From: Paraphoma chrysanthemicola
Lineage: Eukaryota; Ascomycota; Dothideomycetes; Pleosporales; Phaeosphaeriaceae
Assembly: GCA_020744225.1 (NCBI GenBank)
Contig: JAGMWG010000008.1
Span: 1,178,001-1,242,000 of the forward strand
DNA: 64,000 nt
Reading direction: 5' to 3'
The position numbers and the translations under genes were made by a program. Below the pieces are notes generated by a model. That model was not told where the DNA came from, did not search any database, and saw only the letters and a program-made list of their open reading frames with translations. Below, piece after piece: positions 35,657-46,906 of this stretch (positions within the stretch are counted from its first letter, which is position 1; every line of letters begins with the position of its first letter).

Positions 35657-37264
35657 CTAGCGCTTGTCTACCTCACCCGGGAAATCTTCCCACAACTCAG
35701 CCGCAGTGCCCAACGGCACAGTGCCTATCGGTTCCTTGTTGACAATTCGCATGATCTCATCTCTGATCAGCTCATCGATGCCTGCGAAAACCTTGTCGAC
35801 CCACAATACACCCTGGAGAACCTGCATAATTTCATCCCACTGCTGTAGCTGCATGCTCATCATCACTGCTGCTAGCATGGACACGTACAAGCTTCGCTCA
35901 GCTAGGTCATTTGTTTCGATCGCAGCAAAGTACAGGGTCCAGACCAACAAAGGCTTGAGCTCATTCCACTGCACCTTATTCTCCGTAAGAACGAGTAGGA
36001 GGTTGCGAGATATGGCTGCCGTCCACACAGGCGACTGCCCTAGTAGTCTCCAGAAAGGCGATAGGAAGAGCAGGGTGCCGAGGCGACACACTTCTTCCAT
36101 CACGTGCTCAGGATCATCCCCGTGCTTCAACGGCCGAATGGCCAAGAGACGATACATAGCTGGCTCCATCCAACTGCCGCTAGTGTTTGCCAACATCAAC
36201 TGCTCGCCAGTAAATGCTCGATCAAGCGAGATGAGCTGCCCGACGTCGTCAAATATGGTAATCCAGTCCAGCTGCAATGGCAGCCGCTGCTTCCACGCCA
36301 ACGATACAGGAGAAAGTAGTCGAGGCGAATGTGGTGGGGACGCAGATGCGGCTTTCCATTGCTGCGGCAAGGGTACGATAGGCGGAATGTCTTGTGCAAA
36401 GCAGCCTGCAAGATCGACCCTGCGCTCAGGTCAGCACTGTCGCGTGGCCGGGTCTCAGCACGATGCCGCGCCCAGAACATACCATGTCAACGTGATTCGA
36501 AGATGTTCTTTGTCAATCTTATCAAACCCTCCTCTGAGAGCCACCATCCTCGCCAGGGCACTGCGGTGCTTGTGCCAATCGCCGCTATTGAAGTTGCCTA
36601 GCACAGCCTTAAATGTGTTATTACACGCTCCAAATGGCAACCTGTGTGCTTACATGATGACACATAAACCCAGTAACGGCACCGAGAATCTCGTCGCTTT
36701 TGTGCTTCGACGGATCTTTTATCATCTCACTGGTGAATCGGAGCGCCTTATGATGATATGACAACGCAACAGCGTCGTCCTGCGAAGGAAAGAAGCCATG
36801 CCGCTTTTGATACACGAAGAGTTGAGCATTGGAAAGCACGCAATGAAAAGCAGCTGCACAGCTGAGTCCTACAGGGTACCAGGAGCCGCGAAGCTGGCTC
36901 GAGTGGTTGGTGGTCGGTCTAAAGACTATGACGAATGAGAAAGAGGCTGATAGTTTTGGGAAGAATATCACTTGCTATTTGCCAATAGATTTCGCGCAGA
37001 GTCATCGAGCTCGATTGGATAGGCGCAAAAAGGGTCGACCGAGCCGCCCCCGATTCGTTCGAGATGAGGCTGATTGTTGTCCGGGGTTGGGCGAATCTCA
37101 AGTACGATCTCGTTGTGTTCCCGTCTTGCCTTTGGCTTTTTGCGAGACTTAGCGAACTCGGTCATTGCCAGCTGCCGAATGCGGAGCTGCGTCTCCTCGT
37201 CCTTGAGGTCATCGGGATGCGTTAAATTCACAAAGTGAAAACTCGGTTTGGTAGAGCGGTCCAT
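35657..37264 (-). CDS. Fungal transcription-factor-domain protein (tachykinin-family type)
   Basis: Exons 36972-37264, 36654-36918, 36483-36607 and 35657-36419 encode 481 aa. The N terminus reads FHFVNLTHPDDLKDEETQLRIRQ followed by a basic KSRKKPKARR stretch; then comes a helical C-terminal region of the Fungal_trans_2/DUF3468 kind, with GSWYPVGLSCAAAFHCVL, ARMVALRGGFDKI and a long helical bundle. No Zn2Cys6 cluster is present. Such genes are often auto-named tachykinin family in fungi, a label without functional meaning. The basic segment could contact DNA or act as a nuclear signal. Reading continuity required the acceptor at 36608-36610 (TTTAAG), which gives CHHAVLGNFNSGDW. Confidence 0.78.
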
Positions 37265-38763
37265 TGCATGTGCTTTGAGTTGGTTTTTTTTTCATGCCTT
37301 CAATTGCGCTTGGCCAACTCTATTAATATACTCAGATGCCCATGGGCACTAGAACACCCTTTTGTCACTCACCTGTAGCTGGTACACTTGATGGCTGACG
37401 TCACGGTAGTGGGATGTTTGGGGCGGAAACACAATAGCGCCGAAGGCGGCATCAGATGGAAGTCCACCAGAATCGTGGGTTCAAATGAGCTGAGCCTCTC
37501 TAAACAATCACATGAACGTCTAACTTACACTGGAATCAGTCACTTACTCAGCCTCCTGACGCTGACTGGTCGCAGAAAGCTGCGCTACTGCTTGCTGCCC
37601 CACCTTCCGTACCCACTTTCAAGGATATTTACTCCAAAAGCAATTGCAAGGCTTCTCAGCAATGAAGTGAATGAAACGATAACACGAGCGCAATTGATTG
37701 TATGGGTAGGGTTTTGGACGCGGATGGATGCTGACAGAACACCGTAGCTGCGTGTGTAGAGCGAATATTGAGAAGGCCATGATGTTGTGTTTGATCGAAG
37801 TGGTTATTGTGTTTTGCAATGGGAAAAGTTTTATGGAATCCATGGAAGAAATTTGATTGGAATAACCTCAAGCTTTGACTTTGCGGCCCCGTCACGCTTC
37901 AGCAGACCTTGTGATGGGGCGAAAGGAAGCAGCCTTCAATGTCTCGGAGGATCGATGCTCCAAGATTCCGGCCTGTTGTCGGACAACTCATGGAGCAGAG
38001 GATAAGGCTTTAAATGAATTTCACTCAGGCGTTCAAACATATCGCAGAATTGACCTTCCCTGTTATAGGTAGTCACTAGGAGATGAGTCATGTTTTTGAG
38101 GATGTTGCCTTGCATTGATATATTGTCCGTGTGGCACAGGCTTTCCAAAGCATCGGGCTAACCATTGGCCCGACACTTGAGATAGCTAGAATTTGACCGC
38201 TCGGAGCCCTACGCCATGAACACGGATTTCACTACAAGATTGGCATTGGCATCGGTGCTCTCCCAAGACAGAATTTCTACTATACCCTTGAACCTCTGCA
38301 ACCAAGTGCCGTGCTTTGTTGGCCGACGAGCAGAGATCGCACCATCAATGAGTCCACCAAAGTCGAGTCTCGAACCAATGCATCTCTACTTGATCAAGAA
38401 TGAAGTGACAAATTCATATGGGTCTAAATTGTCGTGTGCACTATGCAGTAGGCTTCGATAGACTTTGTTTACTGTACGTGCAAAGACGCCCCGGGTTGCG
38501 GTAAGCGCTAGCCCCTCGCAGCATTTGCGTCAGCGCGAGCTTTAGAACCACAATGTTTCTTATATCTTGGATCTTACTTTCATTCTAAACAATCGTCCAT
38601 CATTTTGCCCGTGTACTCATATTCACATATTATGGCATGTGAAGCATCGCATCAACCATGTCTACTAATCAACTCCAGGGCTGCGTCATAGCGCGCTTGC
38701 GACCTCGGCATTTCATTAGAGAAAGAAACGTGCACCCATGCCACCGCGCGTTAGCAAGCCACC
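37265..38763. other. Gene-free gap (1.5 kb)
   Basis: Promoter of the transcription-factor-domain gene on the left and of the SDR gene on the right, divergent. Frames between 37388 and 38461 are short, mutually overlapping and lack known motifs. No repeat family, RNA gene or transposon hallmark is visible. Confidence 0.5.
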
Positions 38764-39985
38764 ATGGCCGAAAGTCTACGGCACATATCACGCGAAGAAG
38801 CACCGAATGCTGGGACGCGAAGCCCATTAAATATCACACCTCATCCGCCGTCTTCCGCGAAGAATAAGTCCATCTGGCATACCATCGTCTATATCCTCCA
38901 CCAGATTCTCGAGCTTCCAGCGACTGTGTTCCTTCTTGGCTACGGCTTGTTACTTCCTGCAGCAAAAGACGCAATATCAGGCATCGGTATGGGGAAATCA
39001 TTCAATCCCGCCACGGACATTGGGAGTCTGGAGGGCAAAGTTATCCTAGTCACAGGAGGTACGACACCACAACAATCTATTCCAGTCCACCACCCAACAC
39101 AATCTCTAACGCAACTACACAGGCAACACTGGCCTCGGCAAACAGACAATCAAATACCTCGCTGCCCATAACCCCGCGAAAATCTATCTCGCCGCCCGCA
39201 CTGCGTCCAAAGCCGAAGCCGCTATCCAAGACATCAAATCCTCCGTTCCCAACGCCCCCGAAATCATCCACCTGCCCCTCGACCTAGCTTCCTTCTCCAG
39301 CATCGCCTCCGCAGCAGAAACGTTCCTAGCGCGCGAATCCCGTCTGGACATTCTGATCAACAATGCGGGCATAATGGCCACGCCATACTCGCTCACAAAA
39401 GAGGGCTACGAGATTCAATTCGGCACAAACCACATGGGCCCCGCGCTCCTTACCAAGCTCTTGCTACCCAAGTTGCGCGAAACAGCAAGCCAGGGCAACG
39501 ACGTCCGCGTCATCTGGCTCAGCAGCATGGCCCACCAGATGACAGTTCCCGAGGGCATCATGTTCGACCAAGCAGCGCTGGAAAAGCAGAATACATACAA
39601 ACGCTATGGCGCGTCCAAGCTTGCGAGCATCCCCTATGCGCGTTCATTCGCGGAACAGTATCCGGAAATTACGTCCGTCTCGATACACCCGGGTGTTATT
39701 TTGACGGATCTGTTCAATACGCTGCGCACGAATGTAGCTATGAAGTTTGCTTTGTGGTTTTATGGAATAATCGGCACGATACTGCCGGGGCATTATAAGA
39801 CTGCGGAGGGAGGAGCGCTGAATGAGACCTGGGCTGCGACGGTGGACAAGAAGGAGTTGGTGAATGGGGCTTATTATAACCCGGTTGGAGTAAAGAATGA
39901 TGGAAGCAAGTGGGCAAAGGATGCAGCATTGCAGAAGAAGTTGTGGGAGTACACTGAGAGGGAATTGGAGAAGCATGGATATTGA
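38764..39985 (+). CDS. Membrane-anchored short-chain dehydrogenase/reductase
   Basis: Exons 38764-39058 and 39123-39985 encode 385 aa. An N-terminal hydrophobic helix (about 37-60) precedes a classical Rossmann SDR: TGGNTGLG cofactor loop (about 97-104, split by the intron), NNAG, and the catalytic YGASK (Tyr260, Lys264) with Ser upstream in WLSSMAH. The sequence is of the retinol-dehydrogenase/WW-oxidoreductase-like group that uses NADP(H), as suggested by an AART basic patch after the second strand. The substrate is unknown; lipid or sterol-like hydrophobic ketones and alcohols are usual. The hydrophobic segment suggests ER or lipid-droplet attachment. It converges on the acid phosphatase gene with 122 bases between stops. 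Confidence 0.88.
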
Positions 39986-40107
39986 TGTGGAGGGGTTGTT
40001 TCGTATCTGGTTCTGAGTGCTGGTCGTTATGTTGATGGAGGTTGTGATCGTGATACCATTTTCTTTCATACCATAGTCATATCCAAGAAACCTCTCTTGA
40101 AGTAATC

Positions 40108-41882
40108 TCACTGATGCAAAAACTCAATCTTCCACTTCGCATTCCCACCCAATCCACACAATTCTCTGAAATCTCCAACCTCTGCTCCCCTCCTCTTCGT
40201 CCTCGCAACAAATTGTCCTAATGGACAACTCCGCCCTGGCCCGCTGTTACAATCCGGCAGCGCGGTAATCCCATCATTGATATTCAGCCTGACGAACTTC
40301 TCCGGTCCAGGCGCATCTCTGATGCGGCAGCTTAGCAATTCGAGAATGACCCGCCCACCCATGGGCGACACCTGGGATTTGCGCCATTTCCTGTCATGCG
40401 CAATGTGTGTGATGGGTAAATGTTCTGCATCGTTGATGACGCCGAGTGCAGTCATCATGGGCGCGATGTCGCCGTCGTGCACGAAGCTGAAGAAGAGCGG
40501 GCCAGCTTTCGGACCCTCGAGAAGTAAGTTTGTCGTCGCGTTGAGCCACAGCCAGCCCATGCTCGCGGCGTATTTCTGACCAGGCCCGGCGCGGTAGTAG
40601 TGTAGTACATCGCGCGCATATTCGAAAGCCAGGAATTCATGTTGCGTAAAAACGTCGCACCAGTCGCTGTGGCCGCGGACCGTAGTCTCGAAGCCGCACA
40701 TTTCCTGCATTGCCCAAACGTCTTGGTTAGAGAAGTCCATGCCTGTAGATGCGAAGAGACGCTCGCGAATAGGTCCAAGATATGTAGCGCGATATTTTCC
40801 CATCAGGTTGTAGCCTTTCTTCTGGCCTTCGACTAGATCTCGCTTGTTGTTTAGACAAGTTCGGCCAGGTGTGAGGGTATTGGCCTCGCGCCAGGAGTCC
40901 TCAGGTATGATCTCGAGGTCGGCGGTGTTGTAGTCTTGGTAGTCGATGCCGAAGAAGCCCAGTGCAAAGTGTCGTGCGGTCTCGATAACACGCTGTGAGT
41001 CACTAGCCCAGAAGCGTGTGGGACGGTCAGGGAGGACGTCGGAAAGAAGGTGCTTGTAGCGGGTGCGCAGTCGAACGCCGGTCGTGAAAGAGCCGAGAGT
41101 GCCGCTAAATGGCCCAGTGCTAGTAAGCTGCTCGAGGCGATCGTCTTGAGGTAGAATTAGTATTAGTGGTAGTGAGTAGATACTTCTCATGAGTTTGATT
41201 GTGAGAGCAATTATGACCGTAAAGCAGTAAGAGCTCACCTGATGACCAAAACAGCTCCCAGTCATTGAAGAACGCAAGAGTGCCGTTGAACGTCTTGCCA
41301 CTCTTCTTCATGCGCTCAACAACTGCTCTCTGGTCTGTACTTACCGTGAGCCATGTACTGGACGATAGAATCTTATCCAGACTTACTGTAGCCAGCTTTC
41401 CTGGTGGGATATCGCTCAGCATGTCTGGACATCTTCACGAACAGGCATCAGCATCGAAGATCATCTCCACATGCCCTAGTCAGACCCACCATATGGACCT
41501 GCTGCACATGACACCCCTCAGGGACCGCAATGCCTCCATCGACAACGTCGATAACCTTTTCGACCCAAGGCCCATTGCCGCCCAGATGGTATAGAATGTT
41601 CCACTTGTTCGTGATAGCTCCAGCGCCATGCTTGTGTTCGGCTGCGACGCCCTGGCTTCTCTGAGGATGCCACCAGCTGGTCCAGCTGGAGTGGTGAGGC
41701 TTGTTACCGGCGCACTCATAACCAAAGTAGCCTGAGTGTATATGTCCATTAGTGGTTGGGCAGGTCAGCGGTGAGGTCGCTGGACAAATGGAGAGAAAAA
41801 TCGCCGGCAAGCTACGATAGAGTCCAATGAAGGTGGCGATAAGGATAATGGCAAAGGATGCTAAGGACCGTGTCGAGGGCAT
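40108..41882 (-). CDS. PHO5-type histidine acid phosphatase
   Basis: Exons 41490-41882, 41387-41432, 41239-41334 and 40108-41144 encode 523 aa. An N-terminal hydrophobic segment (about 5-32) is a signal peptide or signal anchor. Conserved blocks follow: YHLGGNGPW, MSRHAERYPT with the catalytic RHxxRxP (134-140), FNGTLAFFNDWELFW, and HDGD (His about 400) as the proton donor. Several N-glycosylation sequons (NAT, NGT) fit secretion. The family hydrolyses phosphomonoesters, including phytate in some members, at low pH; yeast PHO5 is induced by phosphate starvation. The RHAERYP motif is itself split off on a 46-nt exon. No Pho4-type CACGTG is seen in the 470-bp upstream spacer. Confidence 0.88.
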
Positions 41883-42351
41883 CTCGGCTGCGTGCCAAAT
41901 AATAGATACTGAGTACCAATATGTCGAAAATCGAAACGAAGAGACATCGTGGGGCAGGCGTTTGGCGATGAAACTGCGAAGGCGGTGTGGTCGATTCGCG
42001 ACTGAAGACGAGACGACTGTTCCTGCCAAGAATTCGCCTTATAATAGAATGCGCGACTACCAGGCGGTCTTTTATCGTTCGTTGTCGCGGACAAGAACGA
42101 TCGCGGCTCGTGGTAATACGTTGCACCGTCAGGTCGATCAACAGCCCGCCGACGTCAAAGGTTCGCGTTCATGCCTCGGCAACGACGCGTCTTCCCGATC
42201 TCCACTTGTCCCCGCAGACAACCATCGTCTACCAGGTTCAATACCATCAACGTACATCAATTAGTGGACTGCAAGCGAGTTTCCAGTGCTTCGGCGAATT
42301 CAAAACTTACGTTTGCATTGGTGCTGCCACTCAAAATTAACTGCCGCAAAT
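41883..42351. promoter_or_regulatory. Divergent promoter region, acid phosphatase / FMN oxidase
   Basis: 470 bases between divergent start codons, carrying both promoters. No CACGTG or other site is assigned. Confidence 0.45.
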
Positions 42352-43733
42352 ATGTCCGATTCCGACTACAAACCGACGCAATACTACGAGCCAGACCCAG
42401 ATTCGTACGTCCAGTACCAGCGCGAAATCTACGGCAACCTACGCAAGCCAAAGTACTCGACAAAGCCAGCGCAATGGGAAGCAGCAGCCAGAGCAGCGAT
42501 ACCGGAGCCAAACTTCCTTTATGTCTTTGGCGCAGCAAGCAGCGAATCGACACATAGAGCGAACATCTCGGCATTCGAACGCTATCGATTGCGGCCATGG
42601 ATGCTTGTCCAGGCTACGCGCCGAGATATGTCTGTCGAGCTGTTTGGCCGCAAGTACCGAAGTCCTTTACTCGTAGCTCCAATAGGAGTTCAGGAGATTG
42701 TGCATCAGGATGGTGAAGAAGCGACTGCCAGAGCTTGTGCTGCTGTCAAAGTACCGATGATCCTATCAACGGCTGCCACACGATCAATTGAGCAAGTAGC
42801 CACTTCGAACGGAGATGGAGACAGATGGTATCAGCTCTATTGGCCGAAGCCACAAGCTGAAGAATTTACTGCTTCTTTGCTGCGTCGCGCCAAAGCGAAC
42901 GGCTTCCAGGTGCTTGTGGTCACTCTTGACACTTTCATGATTGGTTGGCGGCCAAATGATTTGGACGAGTCCTACATTCCTTTTGTCTGGTAGGCCAATG
43001 TTCTATTCCGTTCCATTTTGATGGTATTCTAATACGTTCCAGGGGTCAAGGCTGTCAAGTCGGTTTCTCCGACCCAGTCTTCCAGCGCATGTACGAGGAA
43101 GAGCAAGCAAAGGACACGAGGAGCGTCAGTGAGAAGGTCTCGGAGATCTGGCAAATCCTGAAACGTCCCGGAAGCATTGGAGGCTCCATGAAGGTTCTCA
43201 CACATGCCAGCATTATGAAGAAGGCAATGTTCTTTACGTCGCTCGTAGCATCTGGCCATTATCGCGACTGGAACGATCTGCACACTCTTCGAAAGTATTG
43301 GGATGGACCCATTGTGCTAAAGGGCATTCAAACCGTCGAAGATGCGCATAAGGCGATCGACCACGGAATGGACGGCATCATCGTCTCGAATCATGGCGGG
43401 CGACAACTTGACGGAGCTGTCGCGTCCCTGGACGCATTGGCTGAGATCGGTGCCGATGAGAAGGTCAAGACCTCGAATCTGACACTTTTGTTCGACAGCG
43501 GCATTCGGACTGGCTCAGATGTCCTGAAGGCACTCGCTTTGGGTGCAAAAGCTGTCCTGATCGGTCGGCCATACGTGTATGGCCTGGCGATGGGTGGTGA
43601 GGAGGGTGTTAAGCATGTTTTGAATTGCTTACTGGCAGACACGGATTCGTCGCTTGCCAATCTGGGCAAGAAGAGTGTTGCGGAGATCGGTCGTGACGAT
43701 TTGAGGATTGTGCAGCAGCTGGCGAAATTGTAG
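42352..43733 (+). CDS. FMN-dependent 2-hydroxyacid oxidase (lactate 2-monooxygenase-like)
   Basis: Exons 42352-42989 and 43043-43733 encode 442 aa. A TIM-barrel flavoenzyme: the N-terminal FERYRLRPWML, then PLLVAPIGVQ, ILSTAATRSIEQVA, WYQLYWPK, and the C-terminal catalytic SNHGGRQLDG with the active-site His (about 331), followed by DSGIRTGSDVLKALALGAKAVLIGRP, which grips FMN phosphate (order of blocks only). The pattern fits lactate 2-monooxygenase-like fungal members rather than mitochondrial cytochrome b2, since no heme domain or presequence is present. It oxidises an L-2-hydroxy acid, reducing oxygen to peroxide or releasing a decarboxylated acid. It shares its promoter with the acid phosphatase gene and runs tail-to-tail with the next gene, 32 bases between stops. 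Confidence 0.9.
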
Positions 43734-43765
43734 ATGCTTCAAATATCCTAGTATGAATGTATACT

Positions 43766-44948
43766 TCAATCCAGTTCGATGCGCTCCGAGTACCGATGCT
43801 GGTTGATCGGCTCAAATTCGTGCGGCGACTTGTTCCAGCTGGAGCGTTGCAGTAATGGCTTCAGTCCCTTATTGAAGTTCGCTAGGCATAGCATAGCATT
43901 GAGACATGCTAGTGTAGCCAGAGCCAATGCGACACCTGCATATAGCAGCATCTCGTCTTTCAACAAGGTGTTTGCTCGTATTCCATGACCAGTGAGAACG
44001 AGTATACGGCTGAGAAGATATGCCATTTCTCCAAGGCGCAGAACCTGAATGGAACGAATCAGTTCAGTGATAAGCCATTGCATGCTAGGTCTTACGATTG
44101 CTACCGCTGCGCCAAATACATTCTCCGACTTCGTGAAGATGATCGTGAGTGCGACTTGAATCACCAAAGCCGGTATGATCGCAATCGTTAGTGCAAACTC
44201 CGGCTGTTCGTAATGCACATCCACCAAACCATATAACAACACAAATCCAATCACAAAATACACTTCGATCCGTATCAAAACAAGCAACACCTGCCATGTT
44301 AGCGATTCACCTCCTCGCACCAGCTGTCTTTGGGAAACCACTTACCTGATACGCAAGATACCTCCTCAGCATCTCCAAACTCCCACTAATATGCCTGTAC
44401 ACAGCCCACCTGAATTCCCTCTGCAGCAAAAACACCAACACACAACTCCCCAAAACTCCCGAGCCCAACCACACCCGCCTCCATCCCCAACGCCCACGCC
44501 ACTTTTCCCCACCAATCCACATCCCGGTCCGTAAACGACTGATTTCCCAACGCTTCCCCAGCATTCAGACTGCGCGCCGTGCGCTCAGTTTGCTTGAACC
44601 GCATGACGCCGAATACAAATAAACAGAAATTGATTAGACAAATACTATACATTCGCAGATTGTTCCGCGTGCGTAGCGCGTCGAAGGCGAGGTAGGCTTG
44701 GTACATGTTACCGAGGACGAAGAGGGCGAAGTTTAGCGGCACGACGTATGAGGCGGGGACTTGGTAGATGACGGGATTGATCCAGGAGAAGTATGTTATG
44801 AGGACGAAACTGGTCTTGTTGTTAGGTTGATGTTCTTTAGACATCAGAAAGAAAGGGGTGGTTACATGTCGAGTGCGATGGTCAGGAGGGCTTGAAGGGC
44901 GGCGGTGCTCAGGAAGATCCATTCTGTTGTTGTCCGGGGACGATACAT
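43766..44948 (-). CDS. UPF0658-type Golgi membrane protein, frameshifted
   Basis: Exons 44866-44948, 44346-44809 and 43766-44290 would encode about 356 aa. Start MYRPRTTTEWIFLST, then LITYFSWINPVIYQVPASY, REFRWAVYRHIS and RRYLAYQV match the fungal UPF0658 Golgi membrane family; seven or so hydrophobic helices are visible. The middle exon is 464 nt, one base too many: the frame that is right up to GVVGLGS (about 44455) must shift by one to give VLVFLLQREFRW. Both frames stay open over 44386-44564. This is either an insertion error in a TTTTGGGG run at about 44448-44456 or a real disabling frameshift; no intron of normal size can bridge it. Function of the family is unknown. Confidence 0.75.
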
Positions 44949-45439
44949 TTCGATAGTCGAGAATGTTTGTTGATGCAGGTGTTGTCCCTTTTTGCACGTG
45001 AAAAGTATGGATTTTTGCGTTGTAGGGTTTTAGCGTCGCACTGCCACATGCACTTAAGGTTGTGTCGGGCCTATGTCGATCAATGGGGCGGGCTAGTTTA
45101 GTGCGGCAACGAAGTTCGTATAGATTTTAGTGTCAAAGGGTGCACTGAGTCGCTGCATTTGATTGGCCTTTAATTGTGTTGTGAGGAATTAGAACGATGT
45201 GTATAGTCACAGCATTATTGGGCTCAGCAACCGGCGAAAAAGTGAAAGAGTAAATCGTTTTTGTCGAGTGGAGACAACTCAGAGTTTCCGAAATCATGAG
45301 AATCTCTTGGTCTCACTTTGAACATGAAGCTTGTGATACTCGAATGCTCTCTTTCCGGCATATATAGACTTAAGACAGTGTGCCAAACAATTTTTCACAG
45401 CCATGTTTGAGCTCGCTGACTCAAGTCACCTCCTTCGAC
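44949..45439. other. Intergenic region
   Basis: Promoter of the UPF0658 gene and 3' flank of the BYS1 gene, both minus strand. A single CACGTG lies at about 44995. Nothing else is seen. Confidence 0.4.
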
Positions 45440-46157
45440 CTAGTTTCCGGTGGTCTCCAAGTCCTCCCACCTAAGTGCATGCCTCTCGTTATACTCCAGG
45501 CGCTCTTCGTCCGTCATCTGCTGGAGCATCTTTGGCATTACGCACAGTGAGCCTTGCATTGCACCGTGTCTGCCACAATCGGTCTGGACGCTGTAGTCAC
45601 ATGCACTGCCATCGTTGCCAGCCTCACATCGAAGTGAAGGGCAGCCATTGTGTGCTGAGAAGCTGCGGCGCACATCTTTGAAGGGGTTGCCATCTTCGTG
45701 ACTTAGGTTATACCACATGAGGTCATTCTCGCGAGCCCAGGTGAACTCATACTGGTACACAGGCCCTCTAGACTTGCGAGCGACCTTTACTGGGCCAAAA
45801 GTTAGGACAATGTCGGAGTCCATTCGTGAACTACTTACCGCTATGGCCGCAGCTATCCTTGAGAAGAGGGATTTGACCCCAGAAGGAACCACCAGCGGAG
45901 AGTATCTTCTCCTGAGTTTCGCCATGGCCAGCACATCGCTCGCGAGGGCGAGGACCAGGATGCTCGCCCACGGCTTCGCGGATGTAGACCGGAAAGTTAC
46001 AGTAATTCTCGAAGAGGAACCTAACCGAATCTTCCTTTGTTGGGGCTGCTGATGCTAGAGCGAAGAAGCCAAGCAGAGCTGATCACATTTCAGTAAGGGC
46101 AAGCAAAGTCAGCTTGAGATGTAACGTACCTGCGAGAATGAGAGTGGAGTAGCGCAT
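45440..46157 (-). CDS. Secreted BYS1-domain (thaumatin-like) protein
   Basis: Exons 46130-46157, 45839-46078 and 45440-45789 encode 205 aa. A clear signal peptide (MRYSTLILAALLGFFALASA) is followed by a mature region with eight cysteines: ENYCNFPVY, RERCAGHG, LKDSCGHS, then CPSLRC, SACDY, TDCGRHG and SLCVMPK. The N-x-C...VY opening, the GGSFWGQ segment and the WYNLSHEDGNPF block match the BYS1 family, named after the Blastomyces yeast-phase protein, which folds like small thaumatins. Family members are secreted and of unsettled role; in plant-associated fungi they are listed among candidate effectors. The Glu-rich C-terminal tail (EERLEYNERHALRWEDLE) is unusual. The signal peptide is split by the first intron. 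Confidence 0.83.
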
Positions 46158-46906
46158 CTTGATAATGACTTGAAAGTCTGTCACAGTGGAGAGACTGAGA
46201 AACCGAACGATGGGAAGGCAGTTGAGAGTTGAGGAGGATGATACTTCAATATACACAACACTAATCGCCAAAACGATGGGTGGGGTGAAGAAAGGAAGAC
46301 ATTGACAACGGGGTTGCTAGGATTTATATACTCGTTATATCGCCATTCTGTTCATCTTCACTGTCGCGCTTAAGGTAGTTAAACAAAAAGTCCCCCTTCA
46401 CCTACTGCTTCACCGCAACCGAAAATCTTGGTGAATTCATCGGCAAGCGGGCTGCAGAATCTGAGCGGCGGACTTTCTCACTCTCGTCAATCTTCTACAG
46501 TCATAGTGAGGGGAGACTAAGCATCGGACAGAAGTGCCAAGCCATGGAAGATGTAGCTTTGTGGTGAATTGGCGGCCAATATTGCTCAAGGACGGTGAAG
46601 ATATAGCTTCGGTCTTGTTTGCATGCGTTTGAGCAAACCAATACTCTGGTACATGGGGTGGCCGTTTGTCCAAAGTCCGAAATTGTGAAAGGATGTTGAA
46701 AGCTCCCGCACACAGGCACAACATTCGCACGTCTTTGTACAGGGTTTTGAGAAGTTCGAGGTGTTCCAGCTGCCCGCTGAGTGAACGATGTTGCACGTGC
46801 GGACGCGAGAGCGCGACAGTCGATGATGCGACGCGGGGCTGTGGTCAGAGCTCACCTACGTCAGCTCTGCTCTTTCCGCGCTCCTCATACCAACAACGAA
46901 ACTTCG
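46158..46906. promoter_or_regulatory. Divergent intergenic region, BYS1 gene / YSA1-like gene
   Basis: 750 bases between divergent start codons. The open frames at 46437-46855 on the minus strand show no family resemblance. Both promoters lie here; an extended Nudix frame enters from 46781 but is unlikely to be used. Confidence 0.45.
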
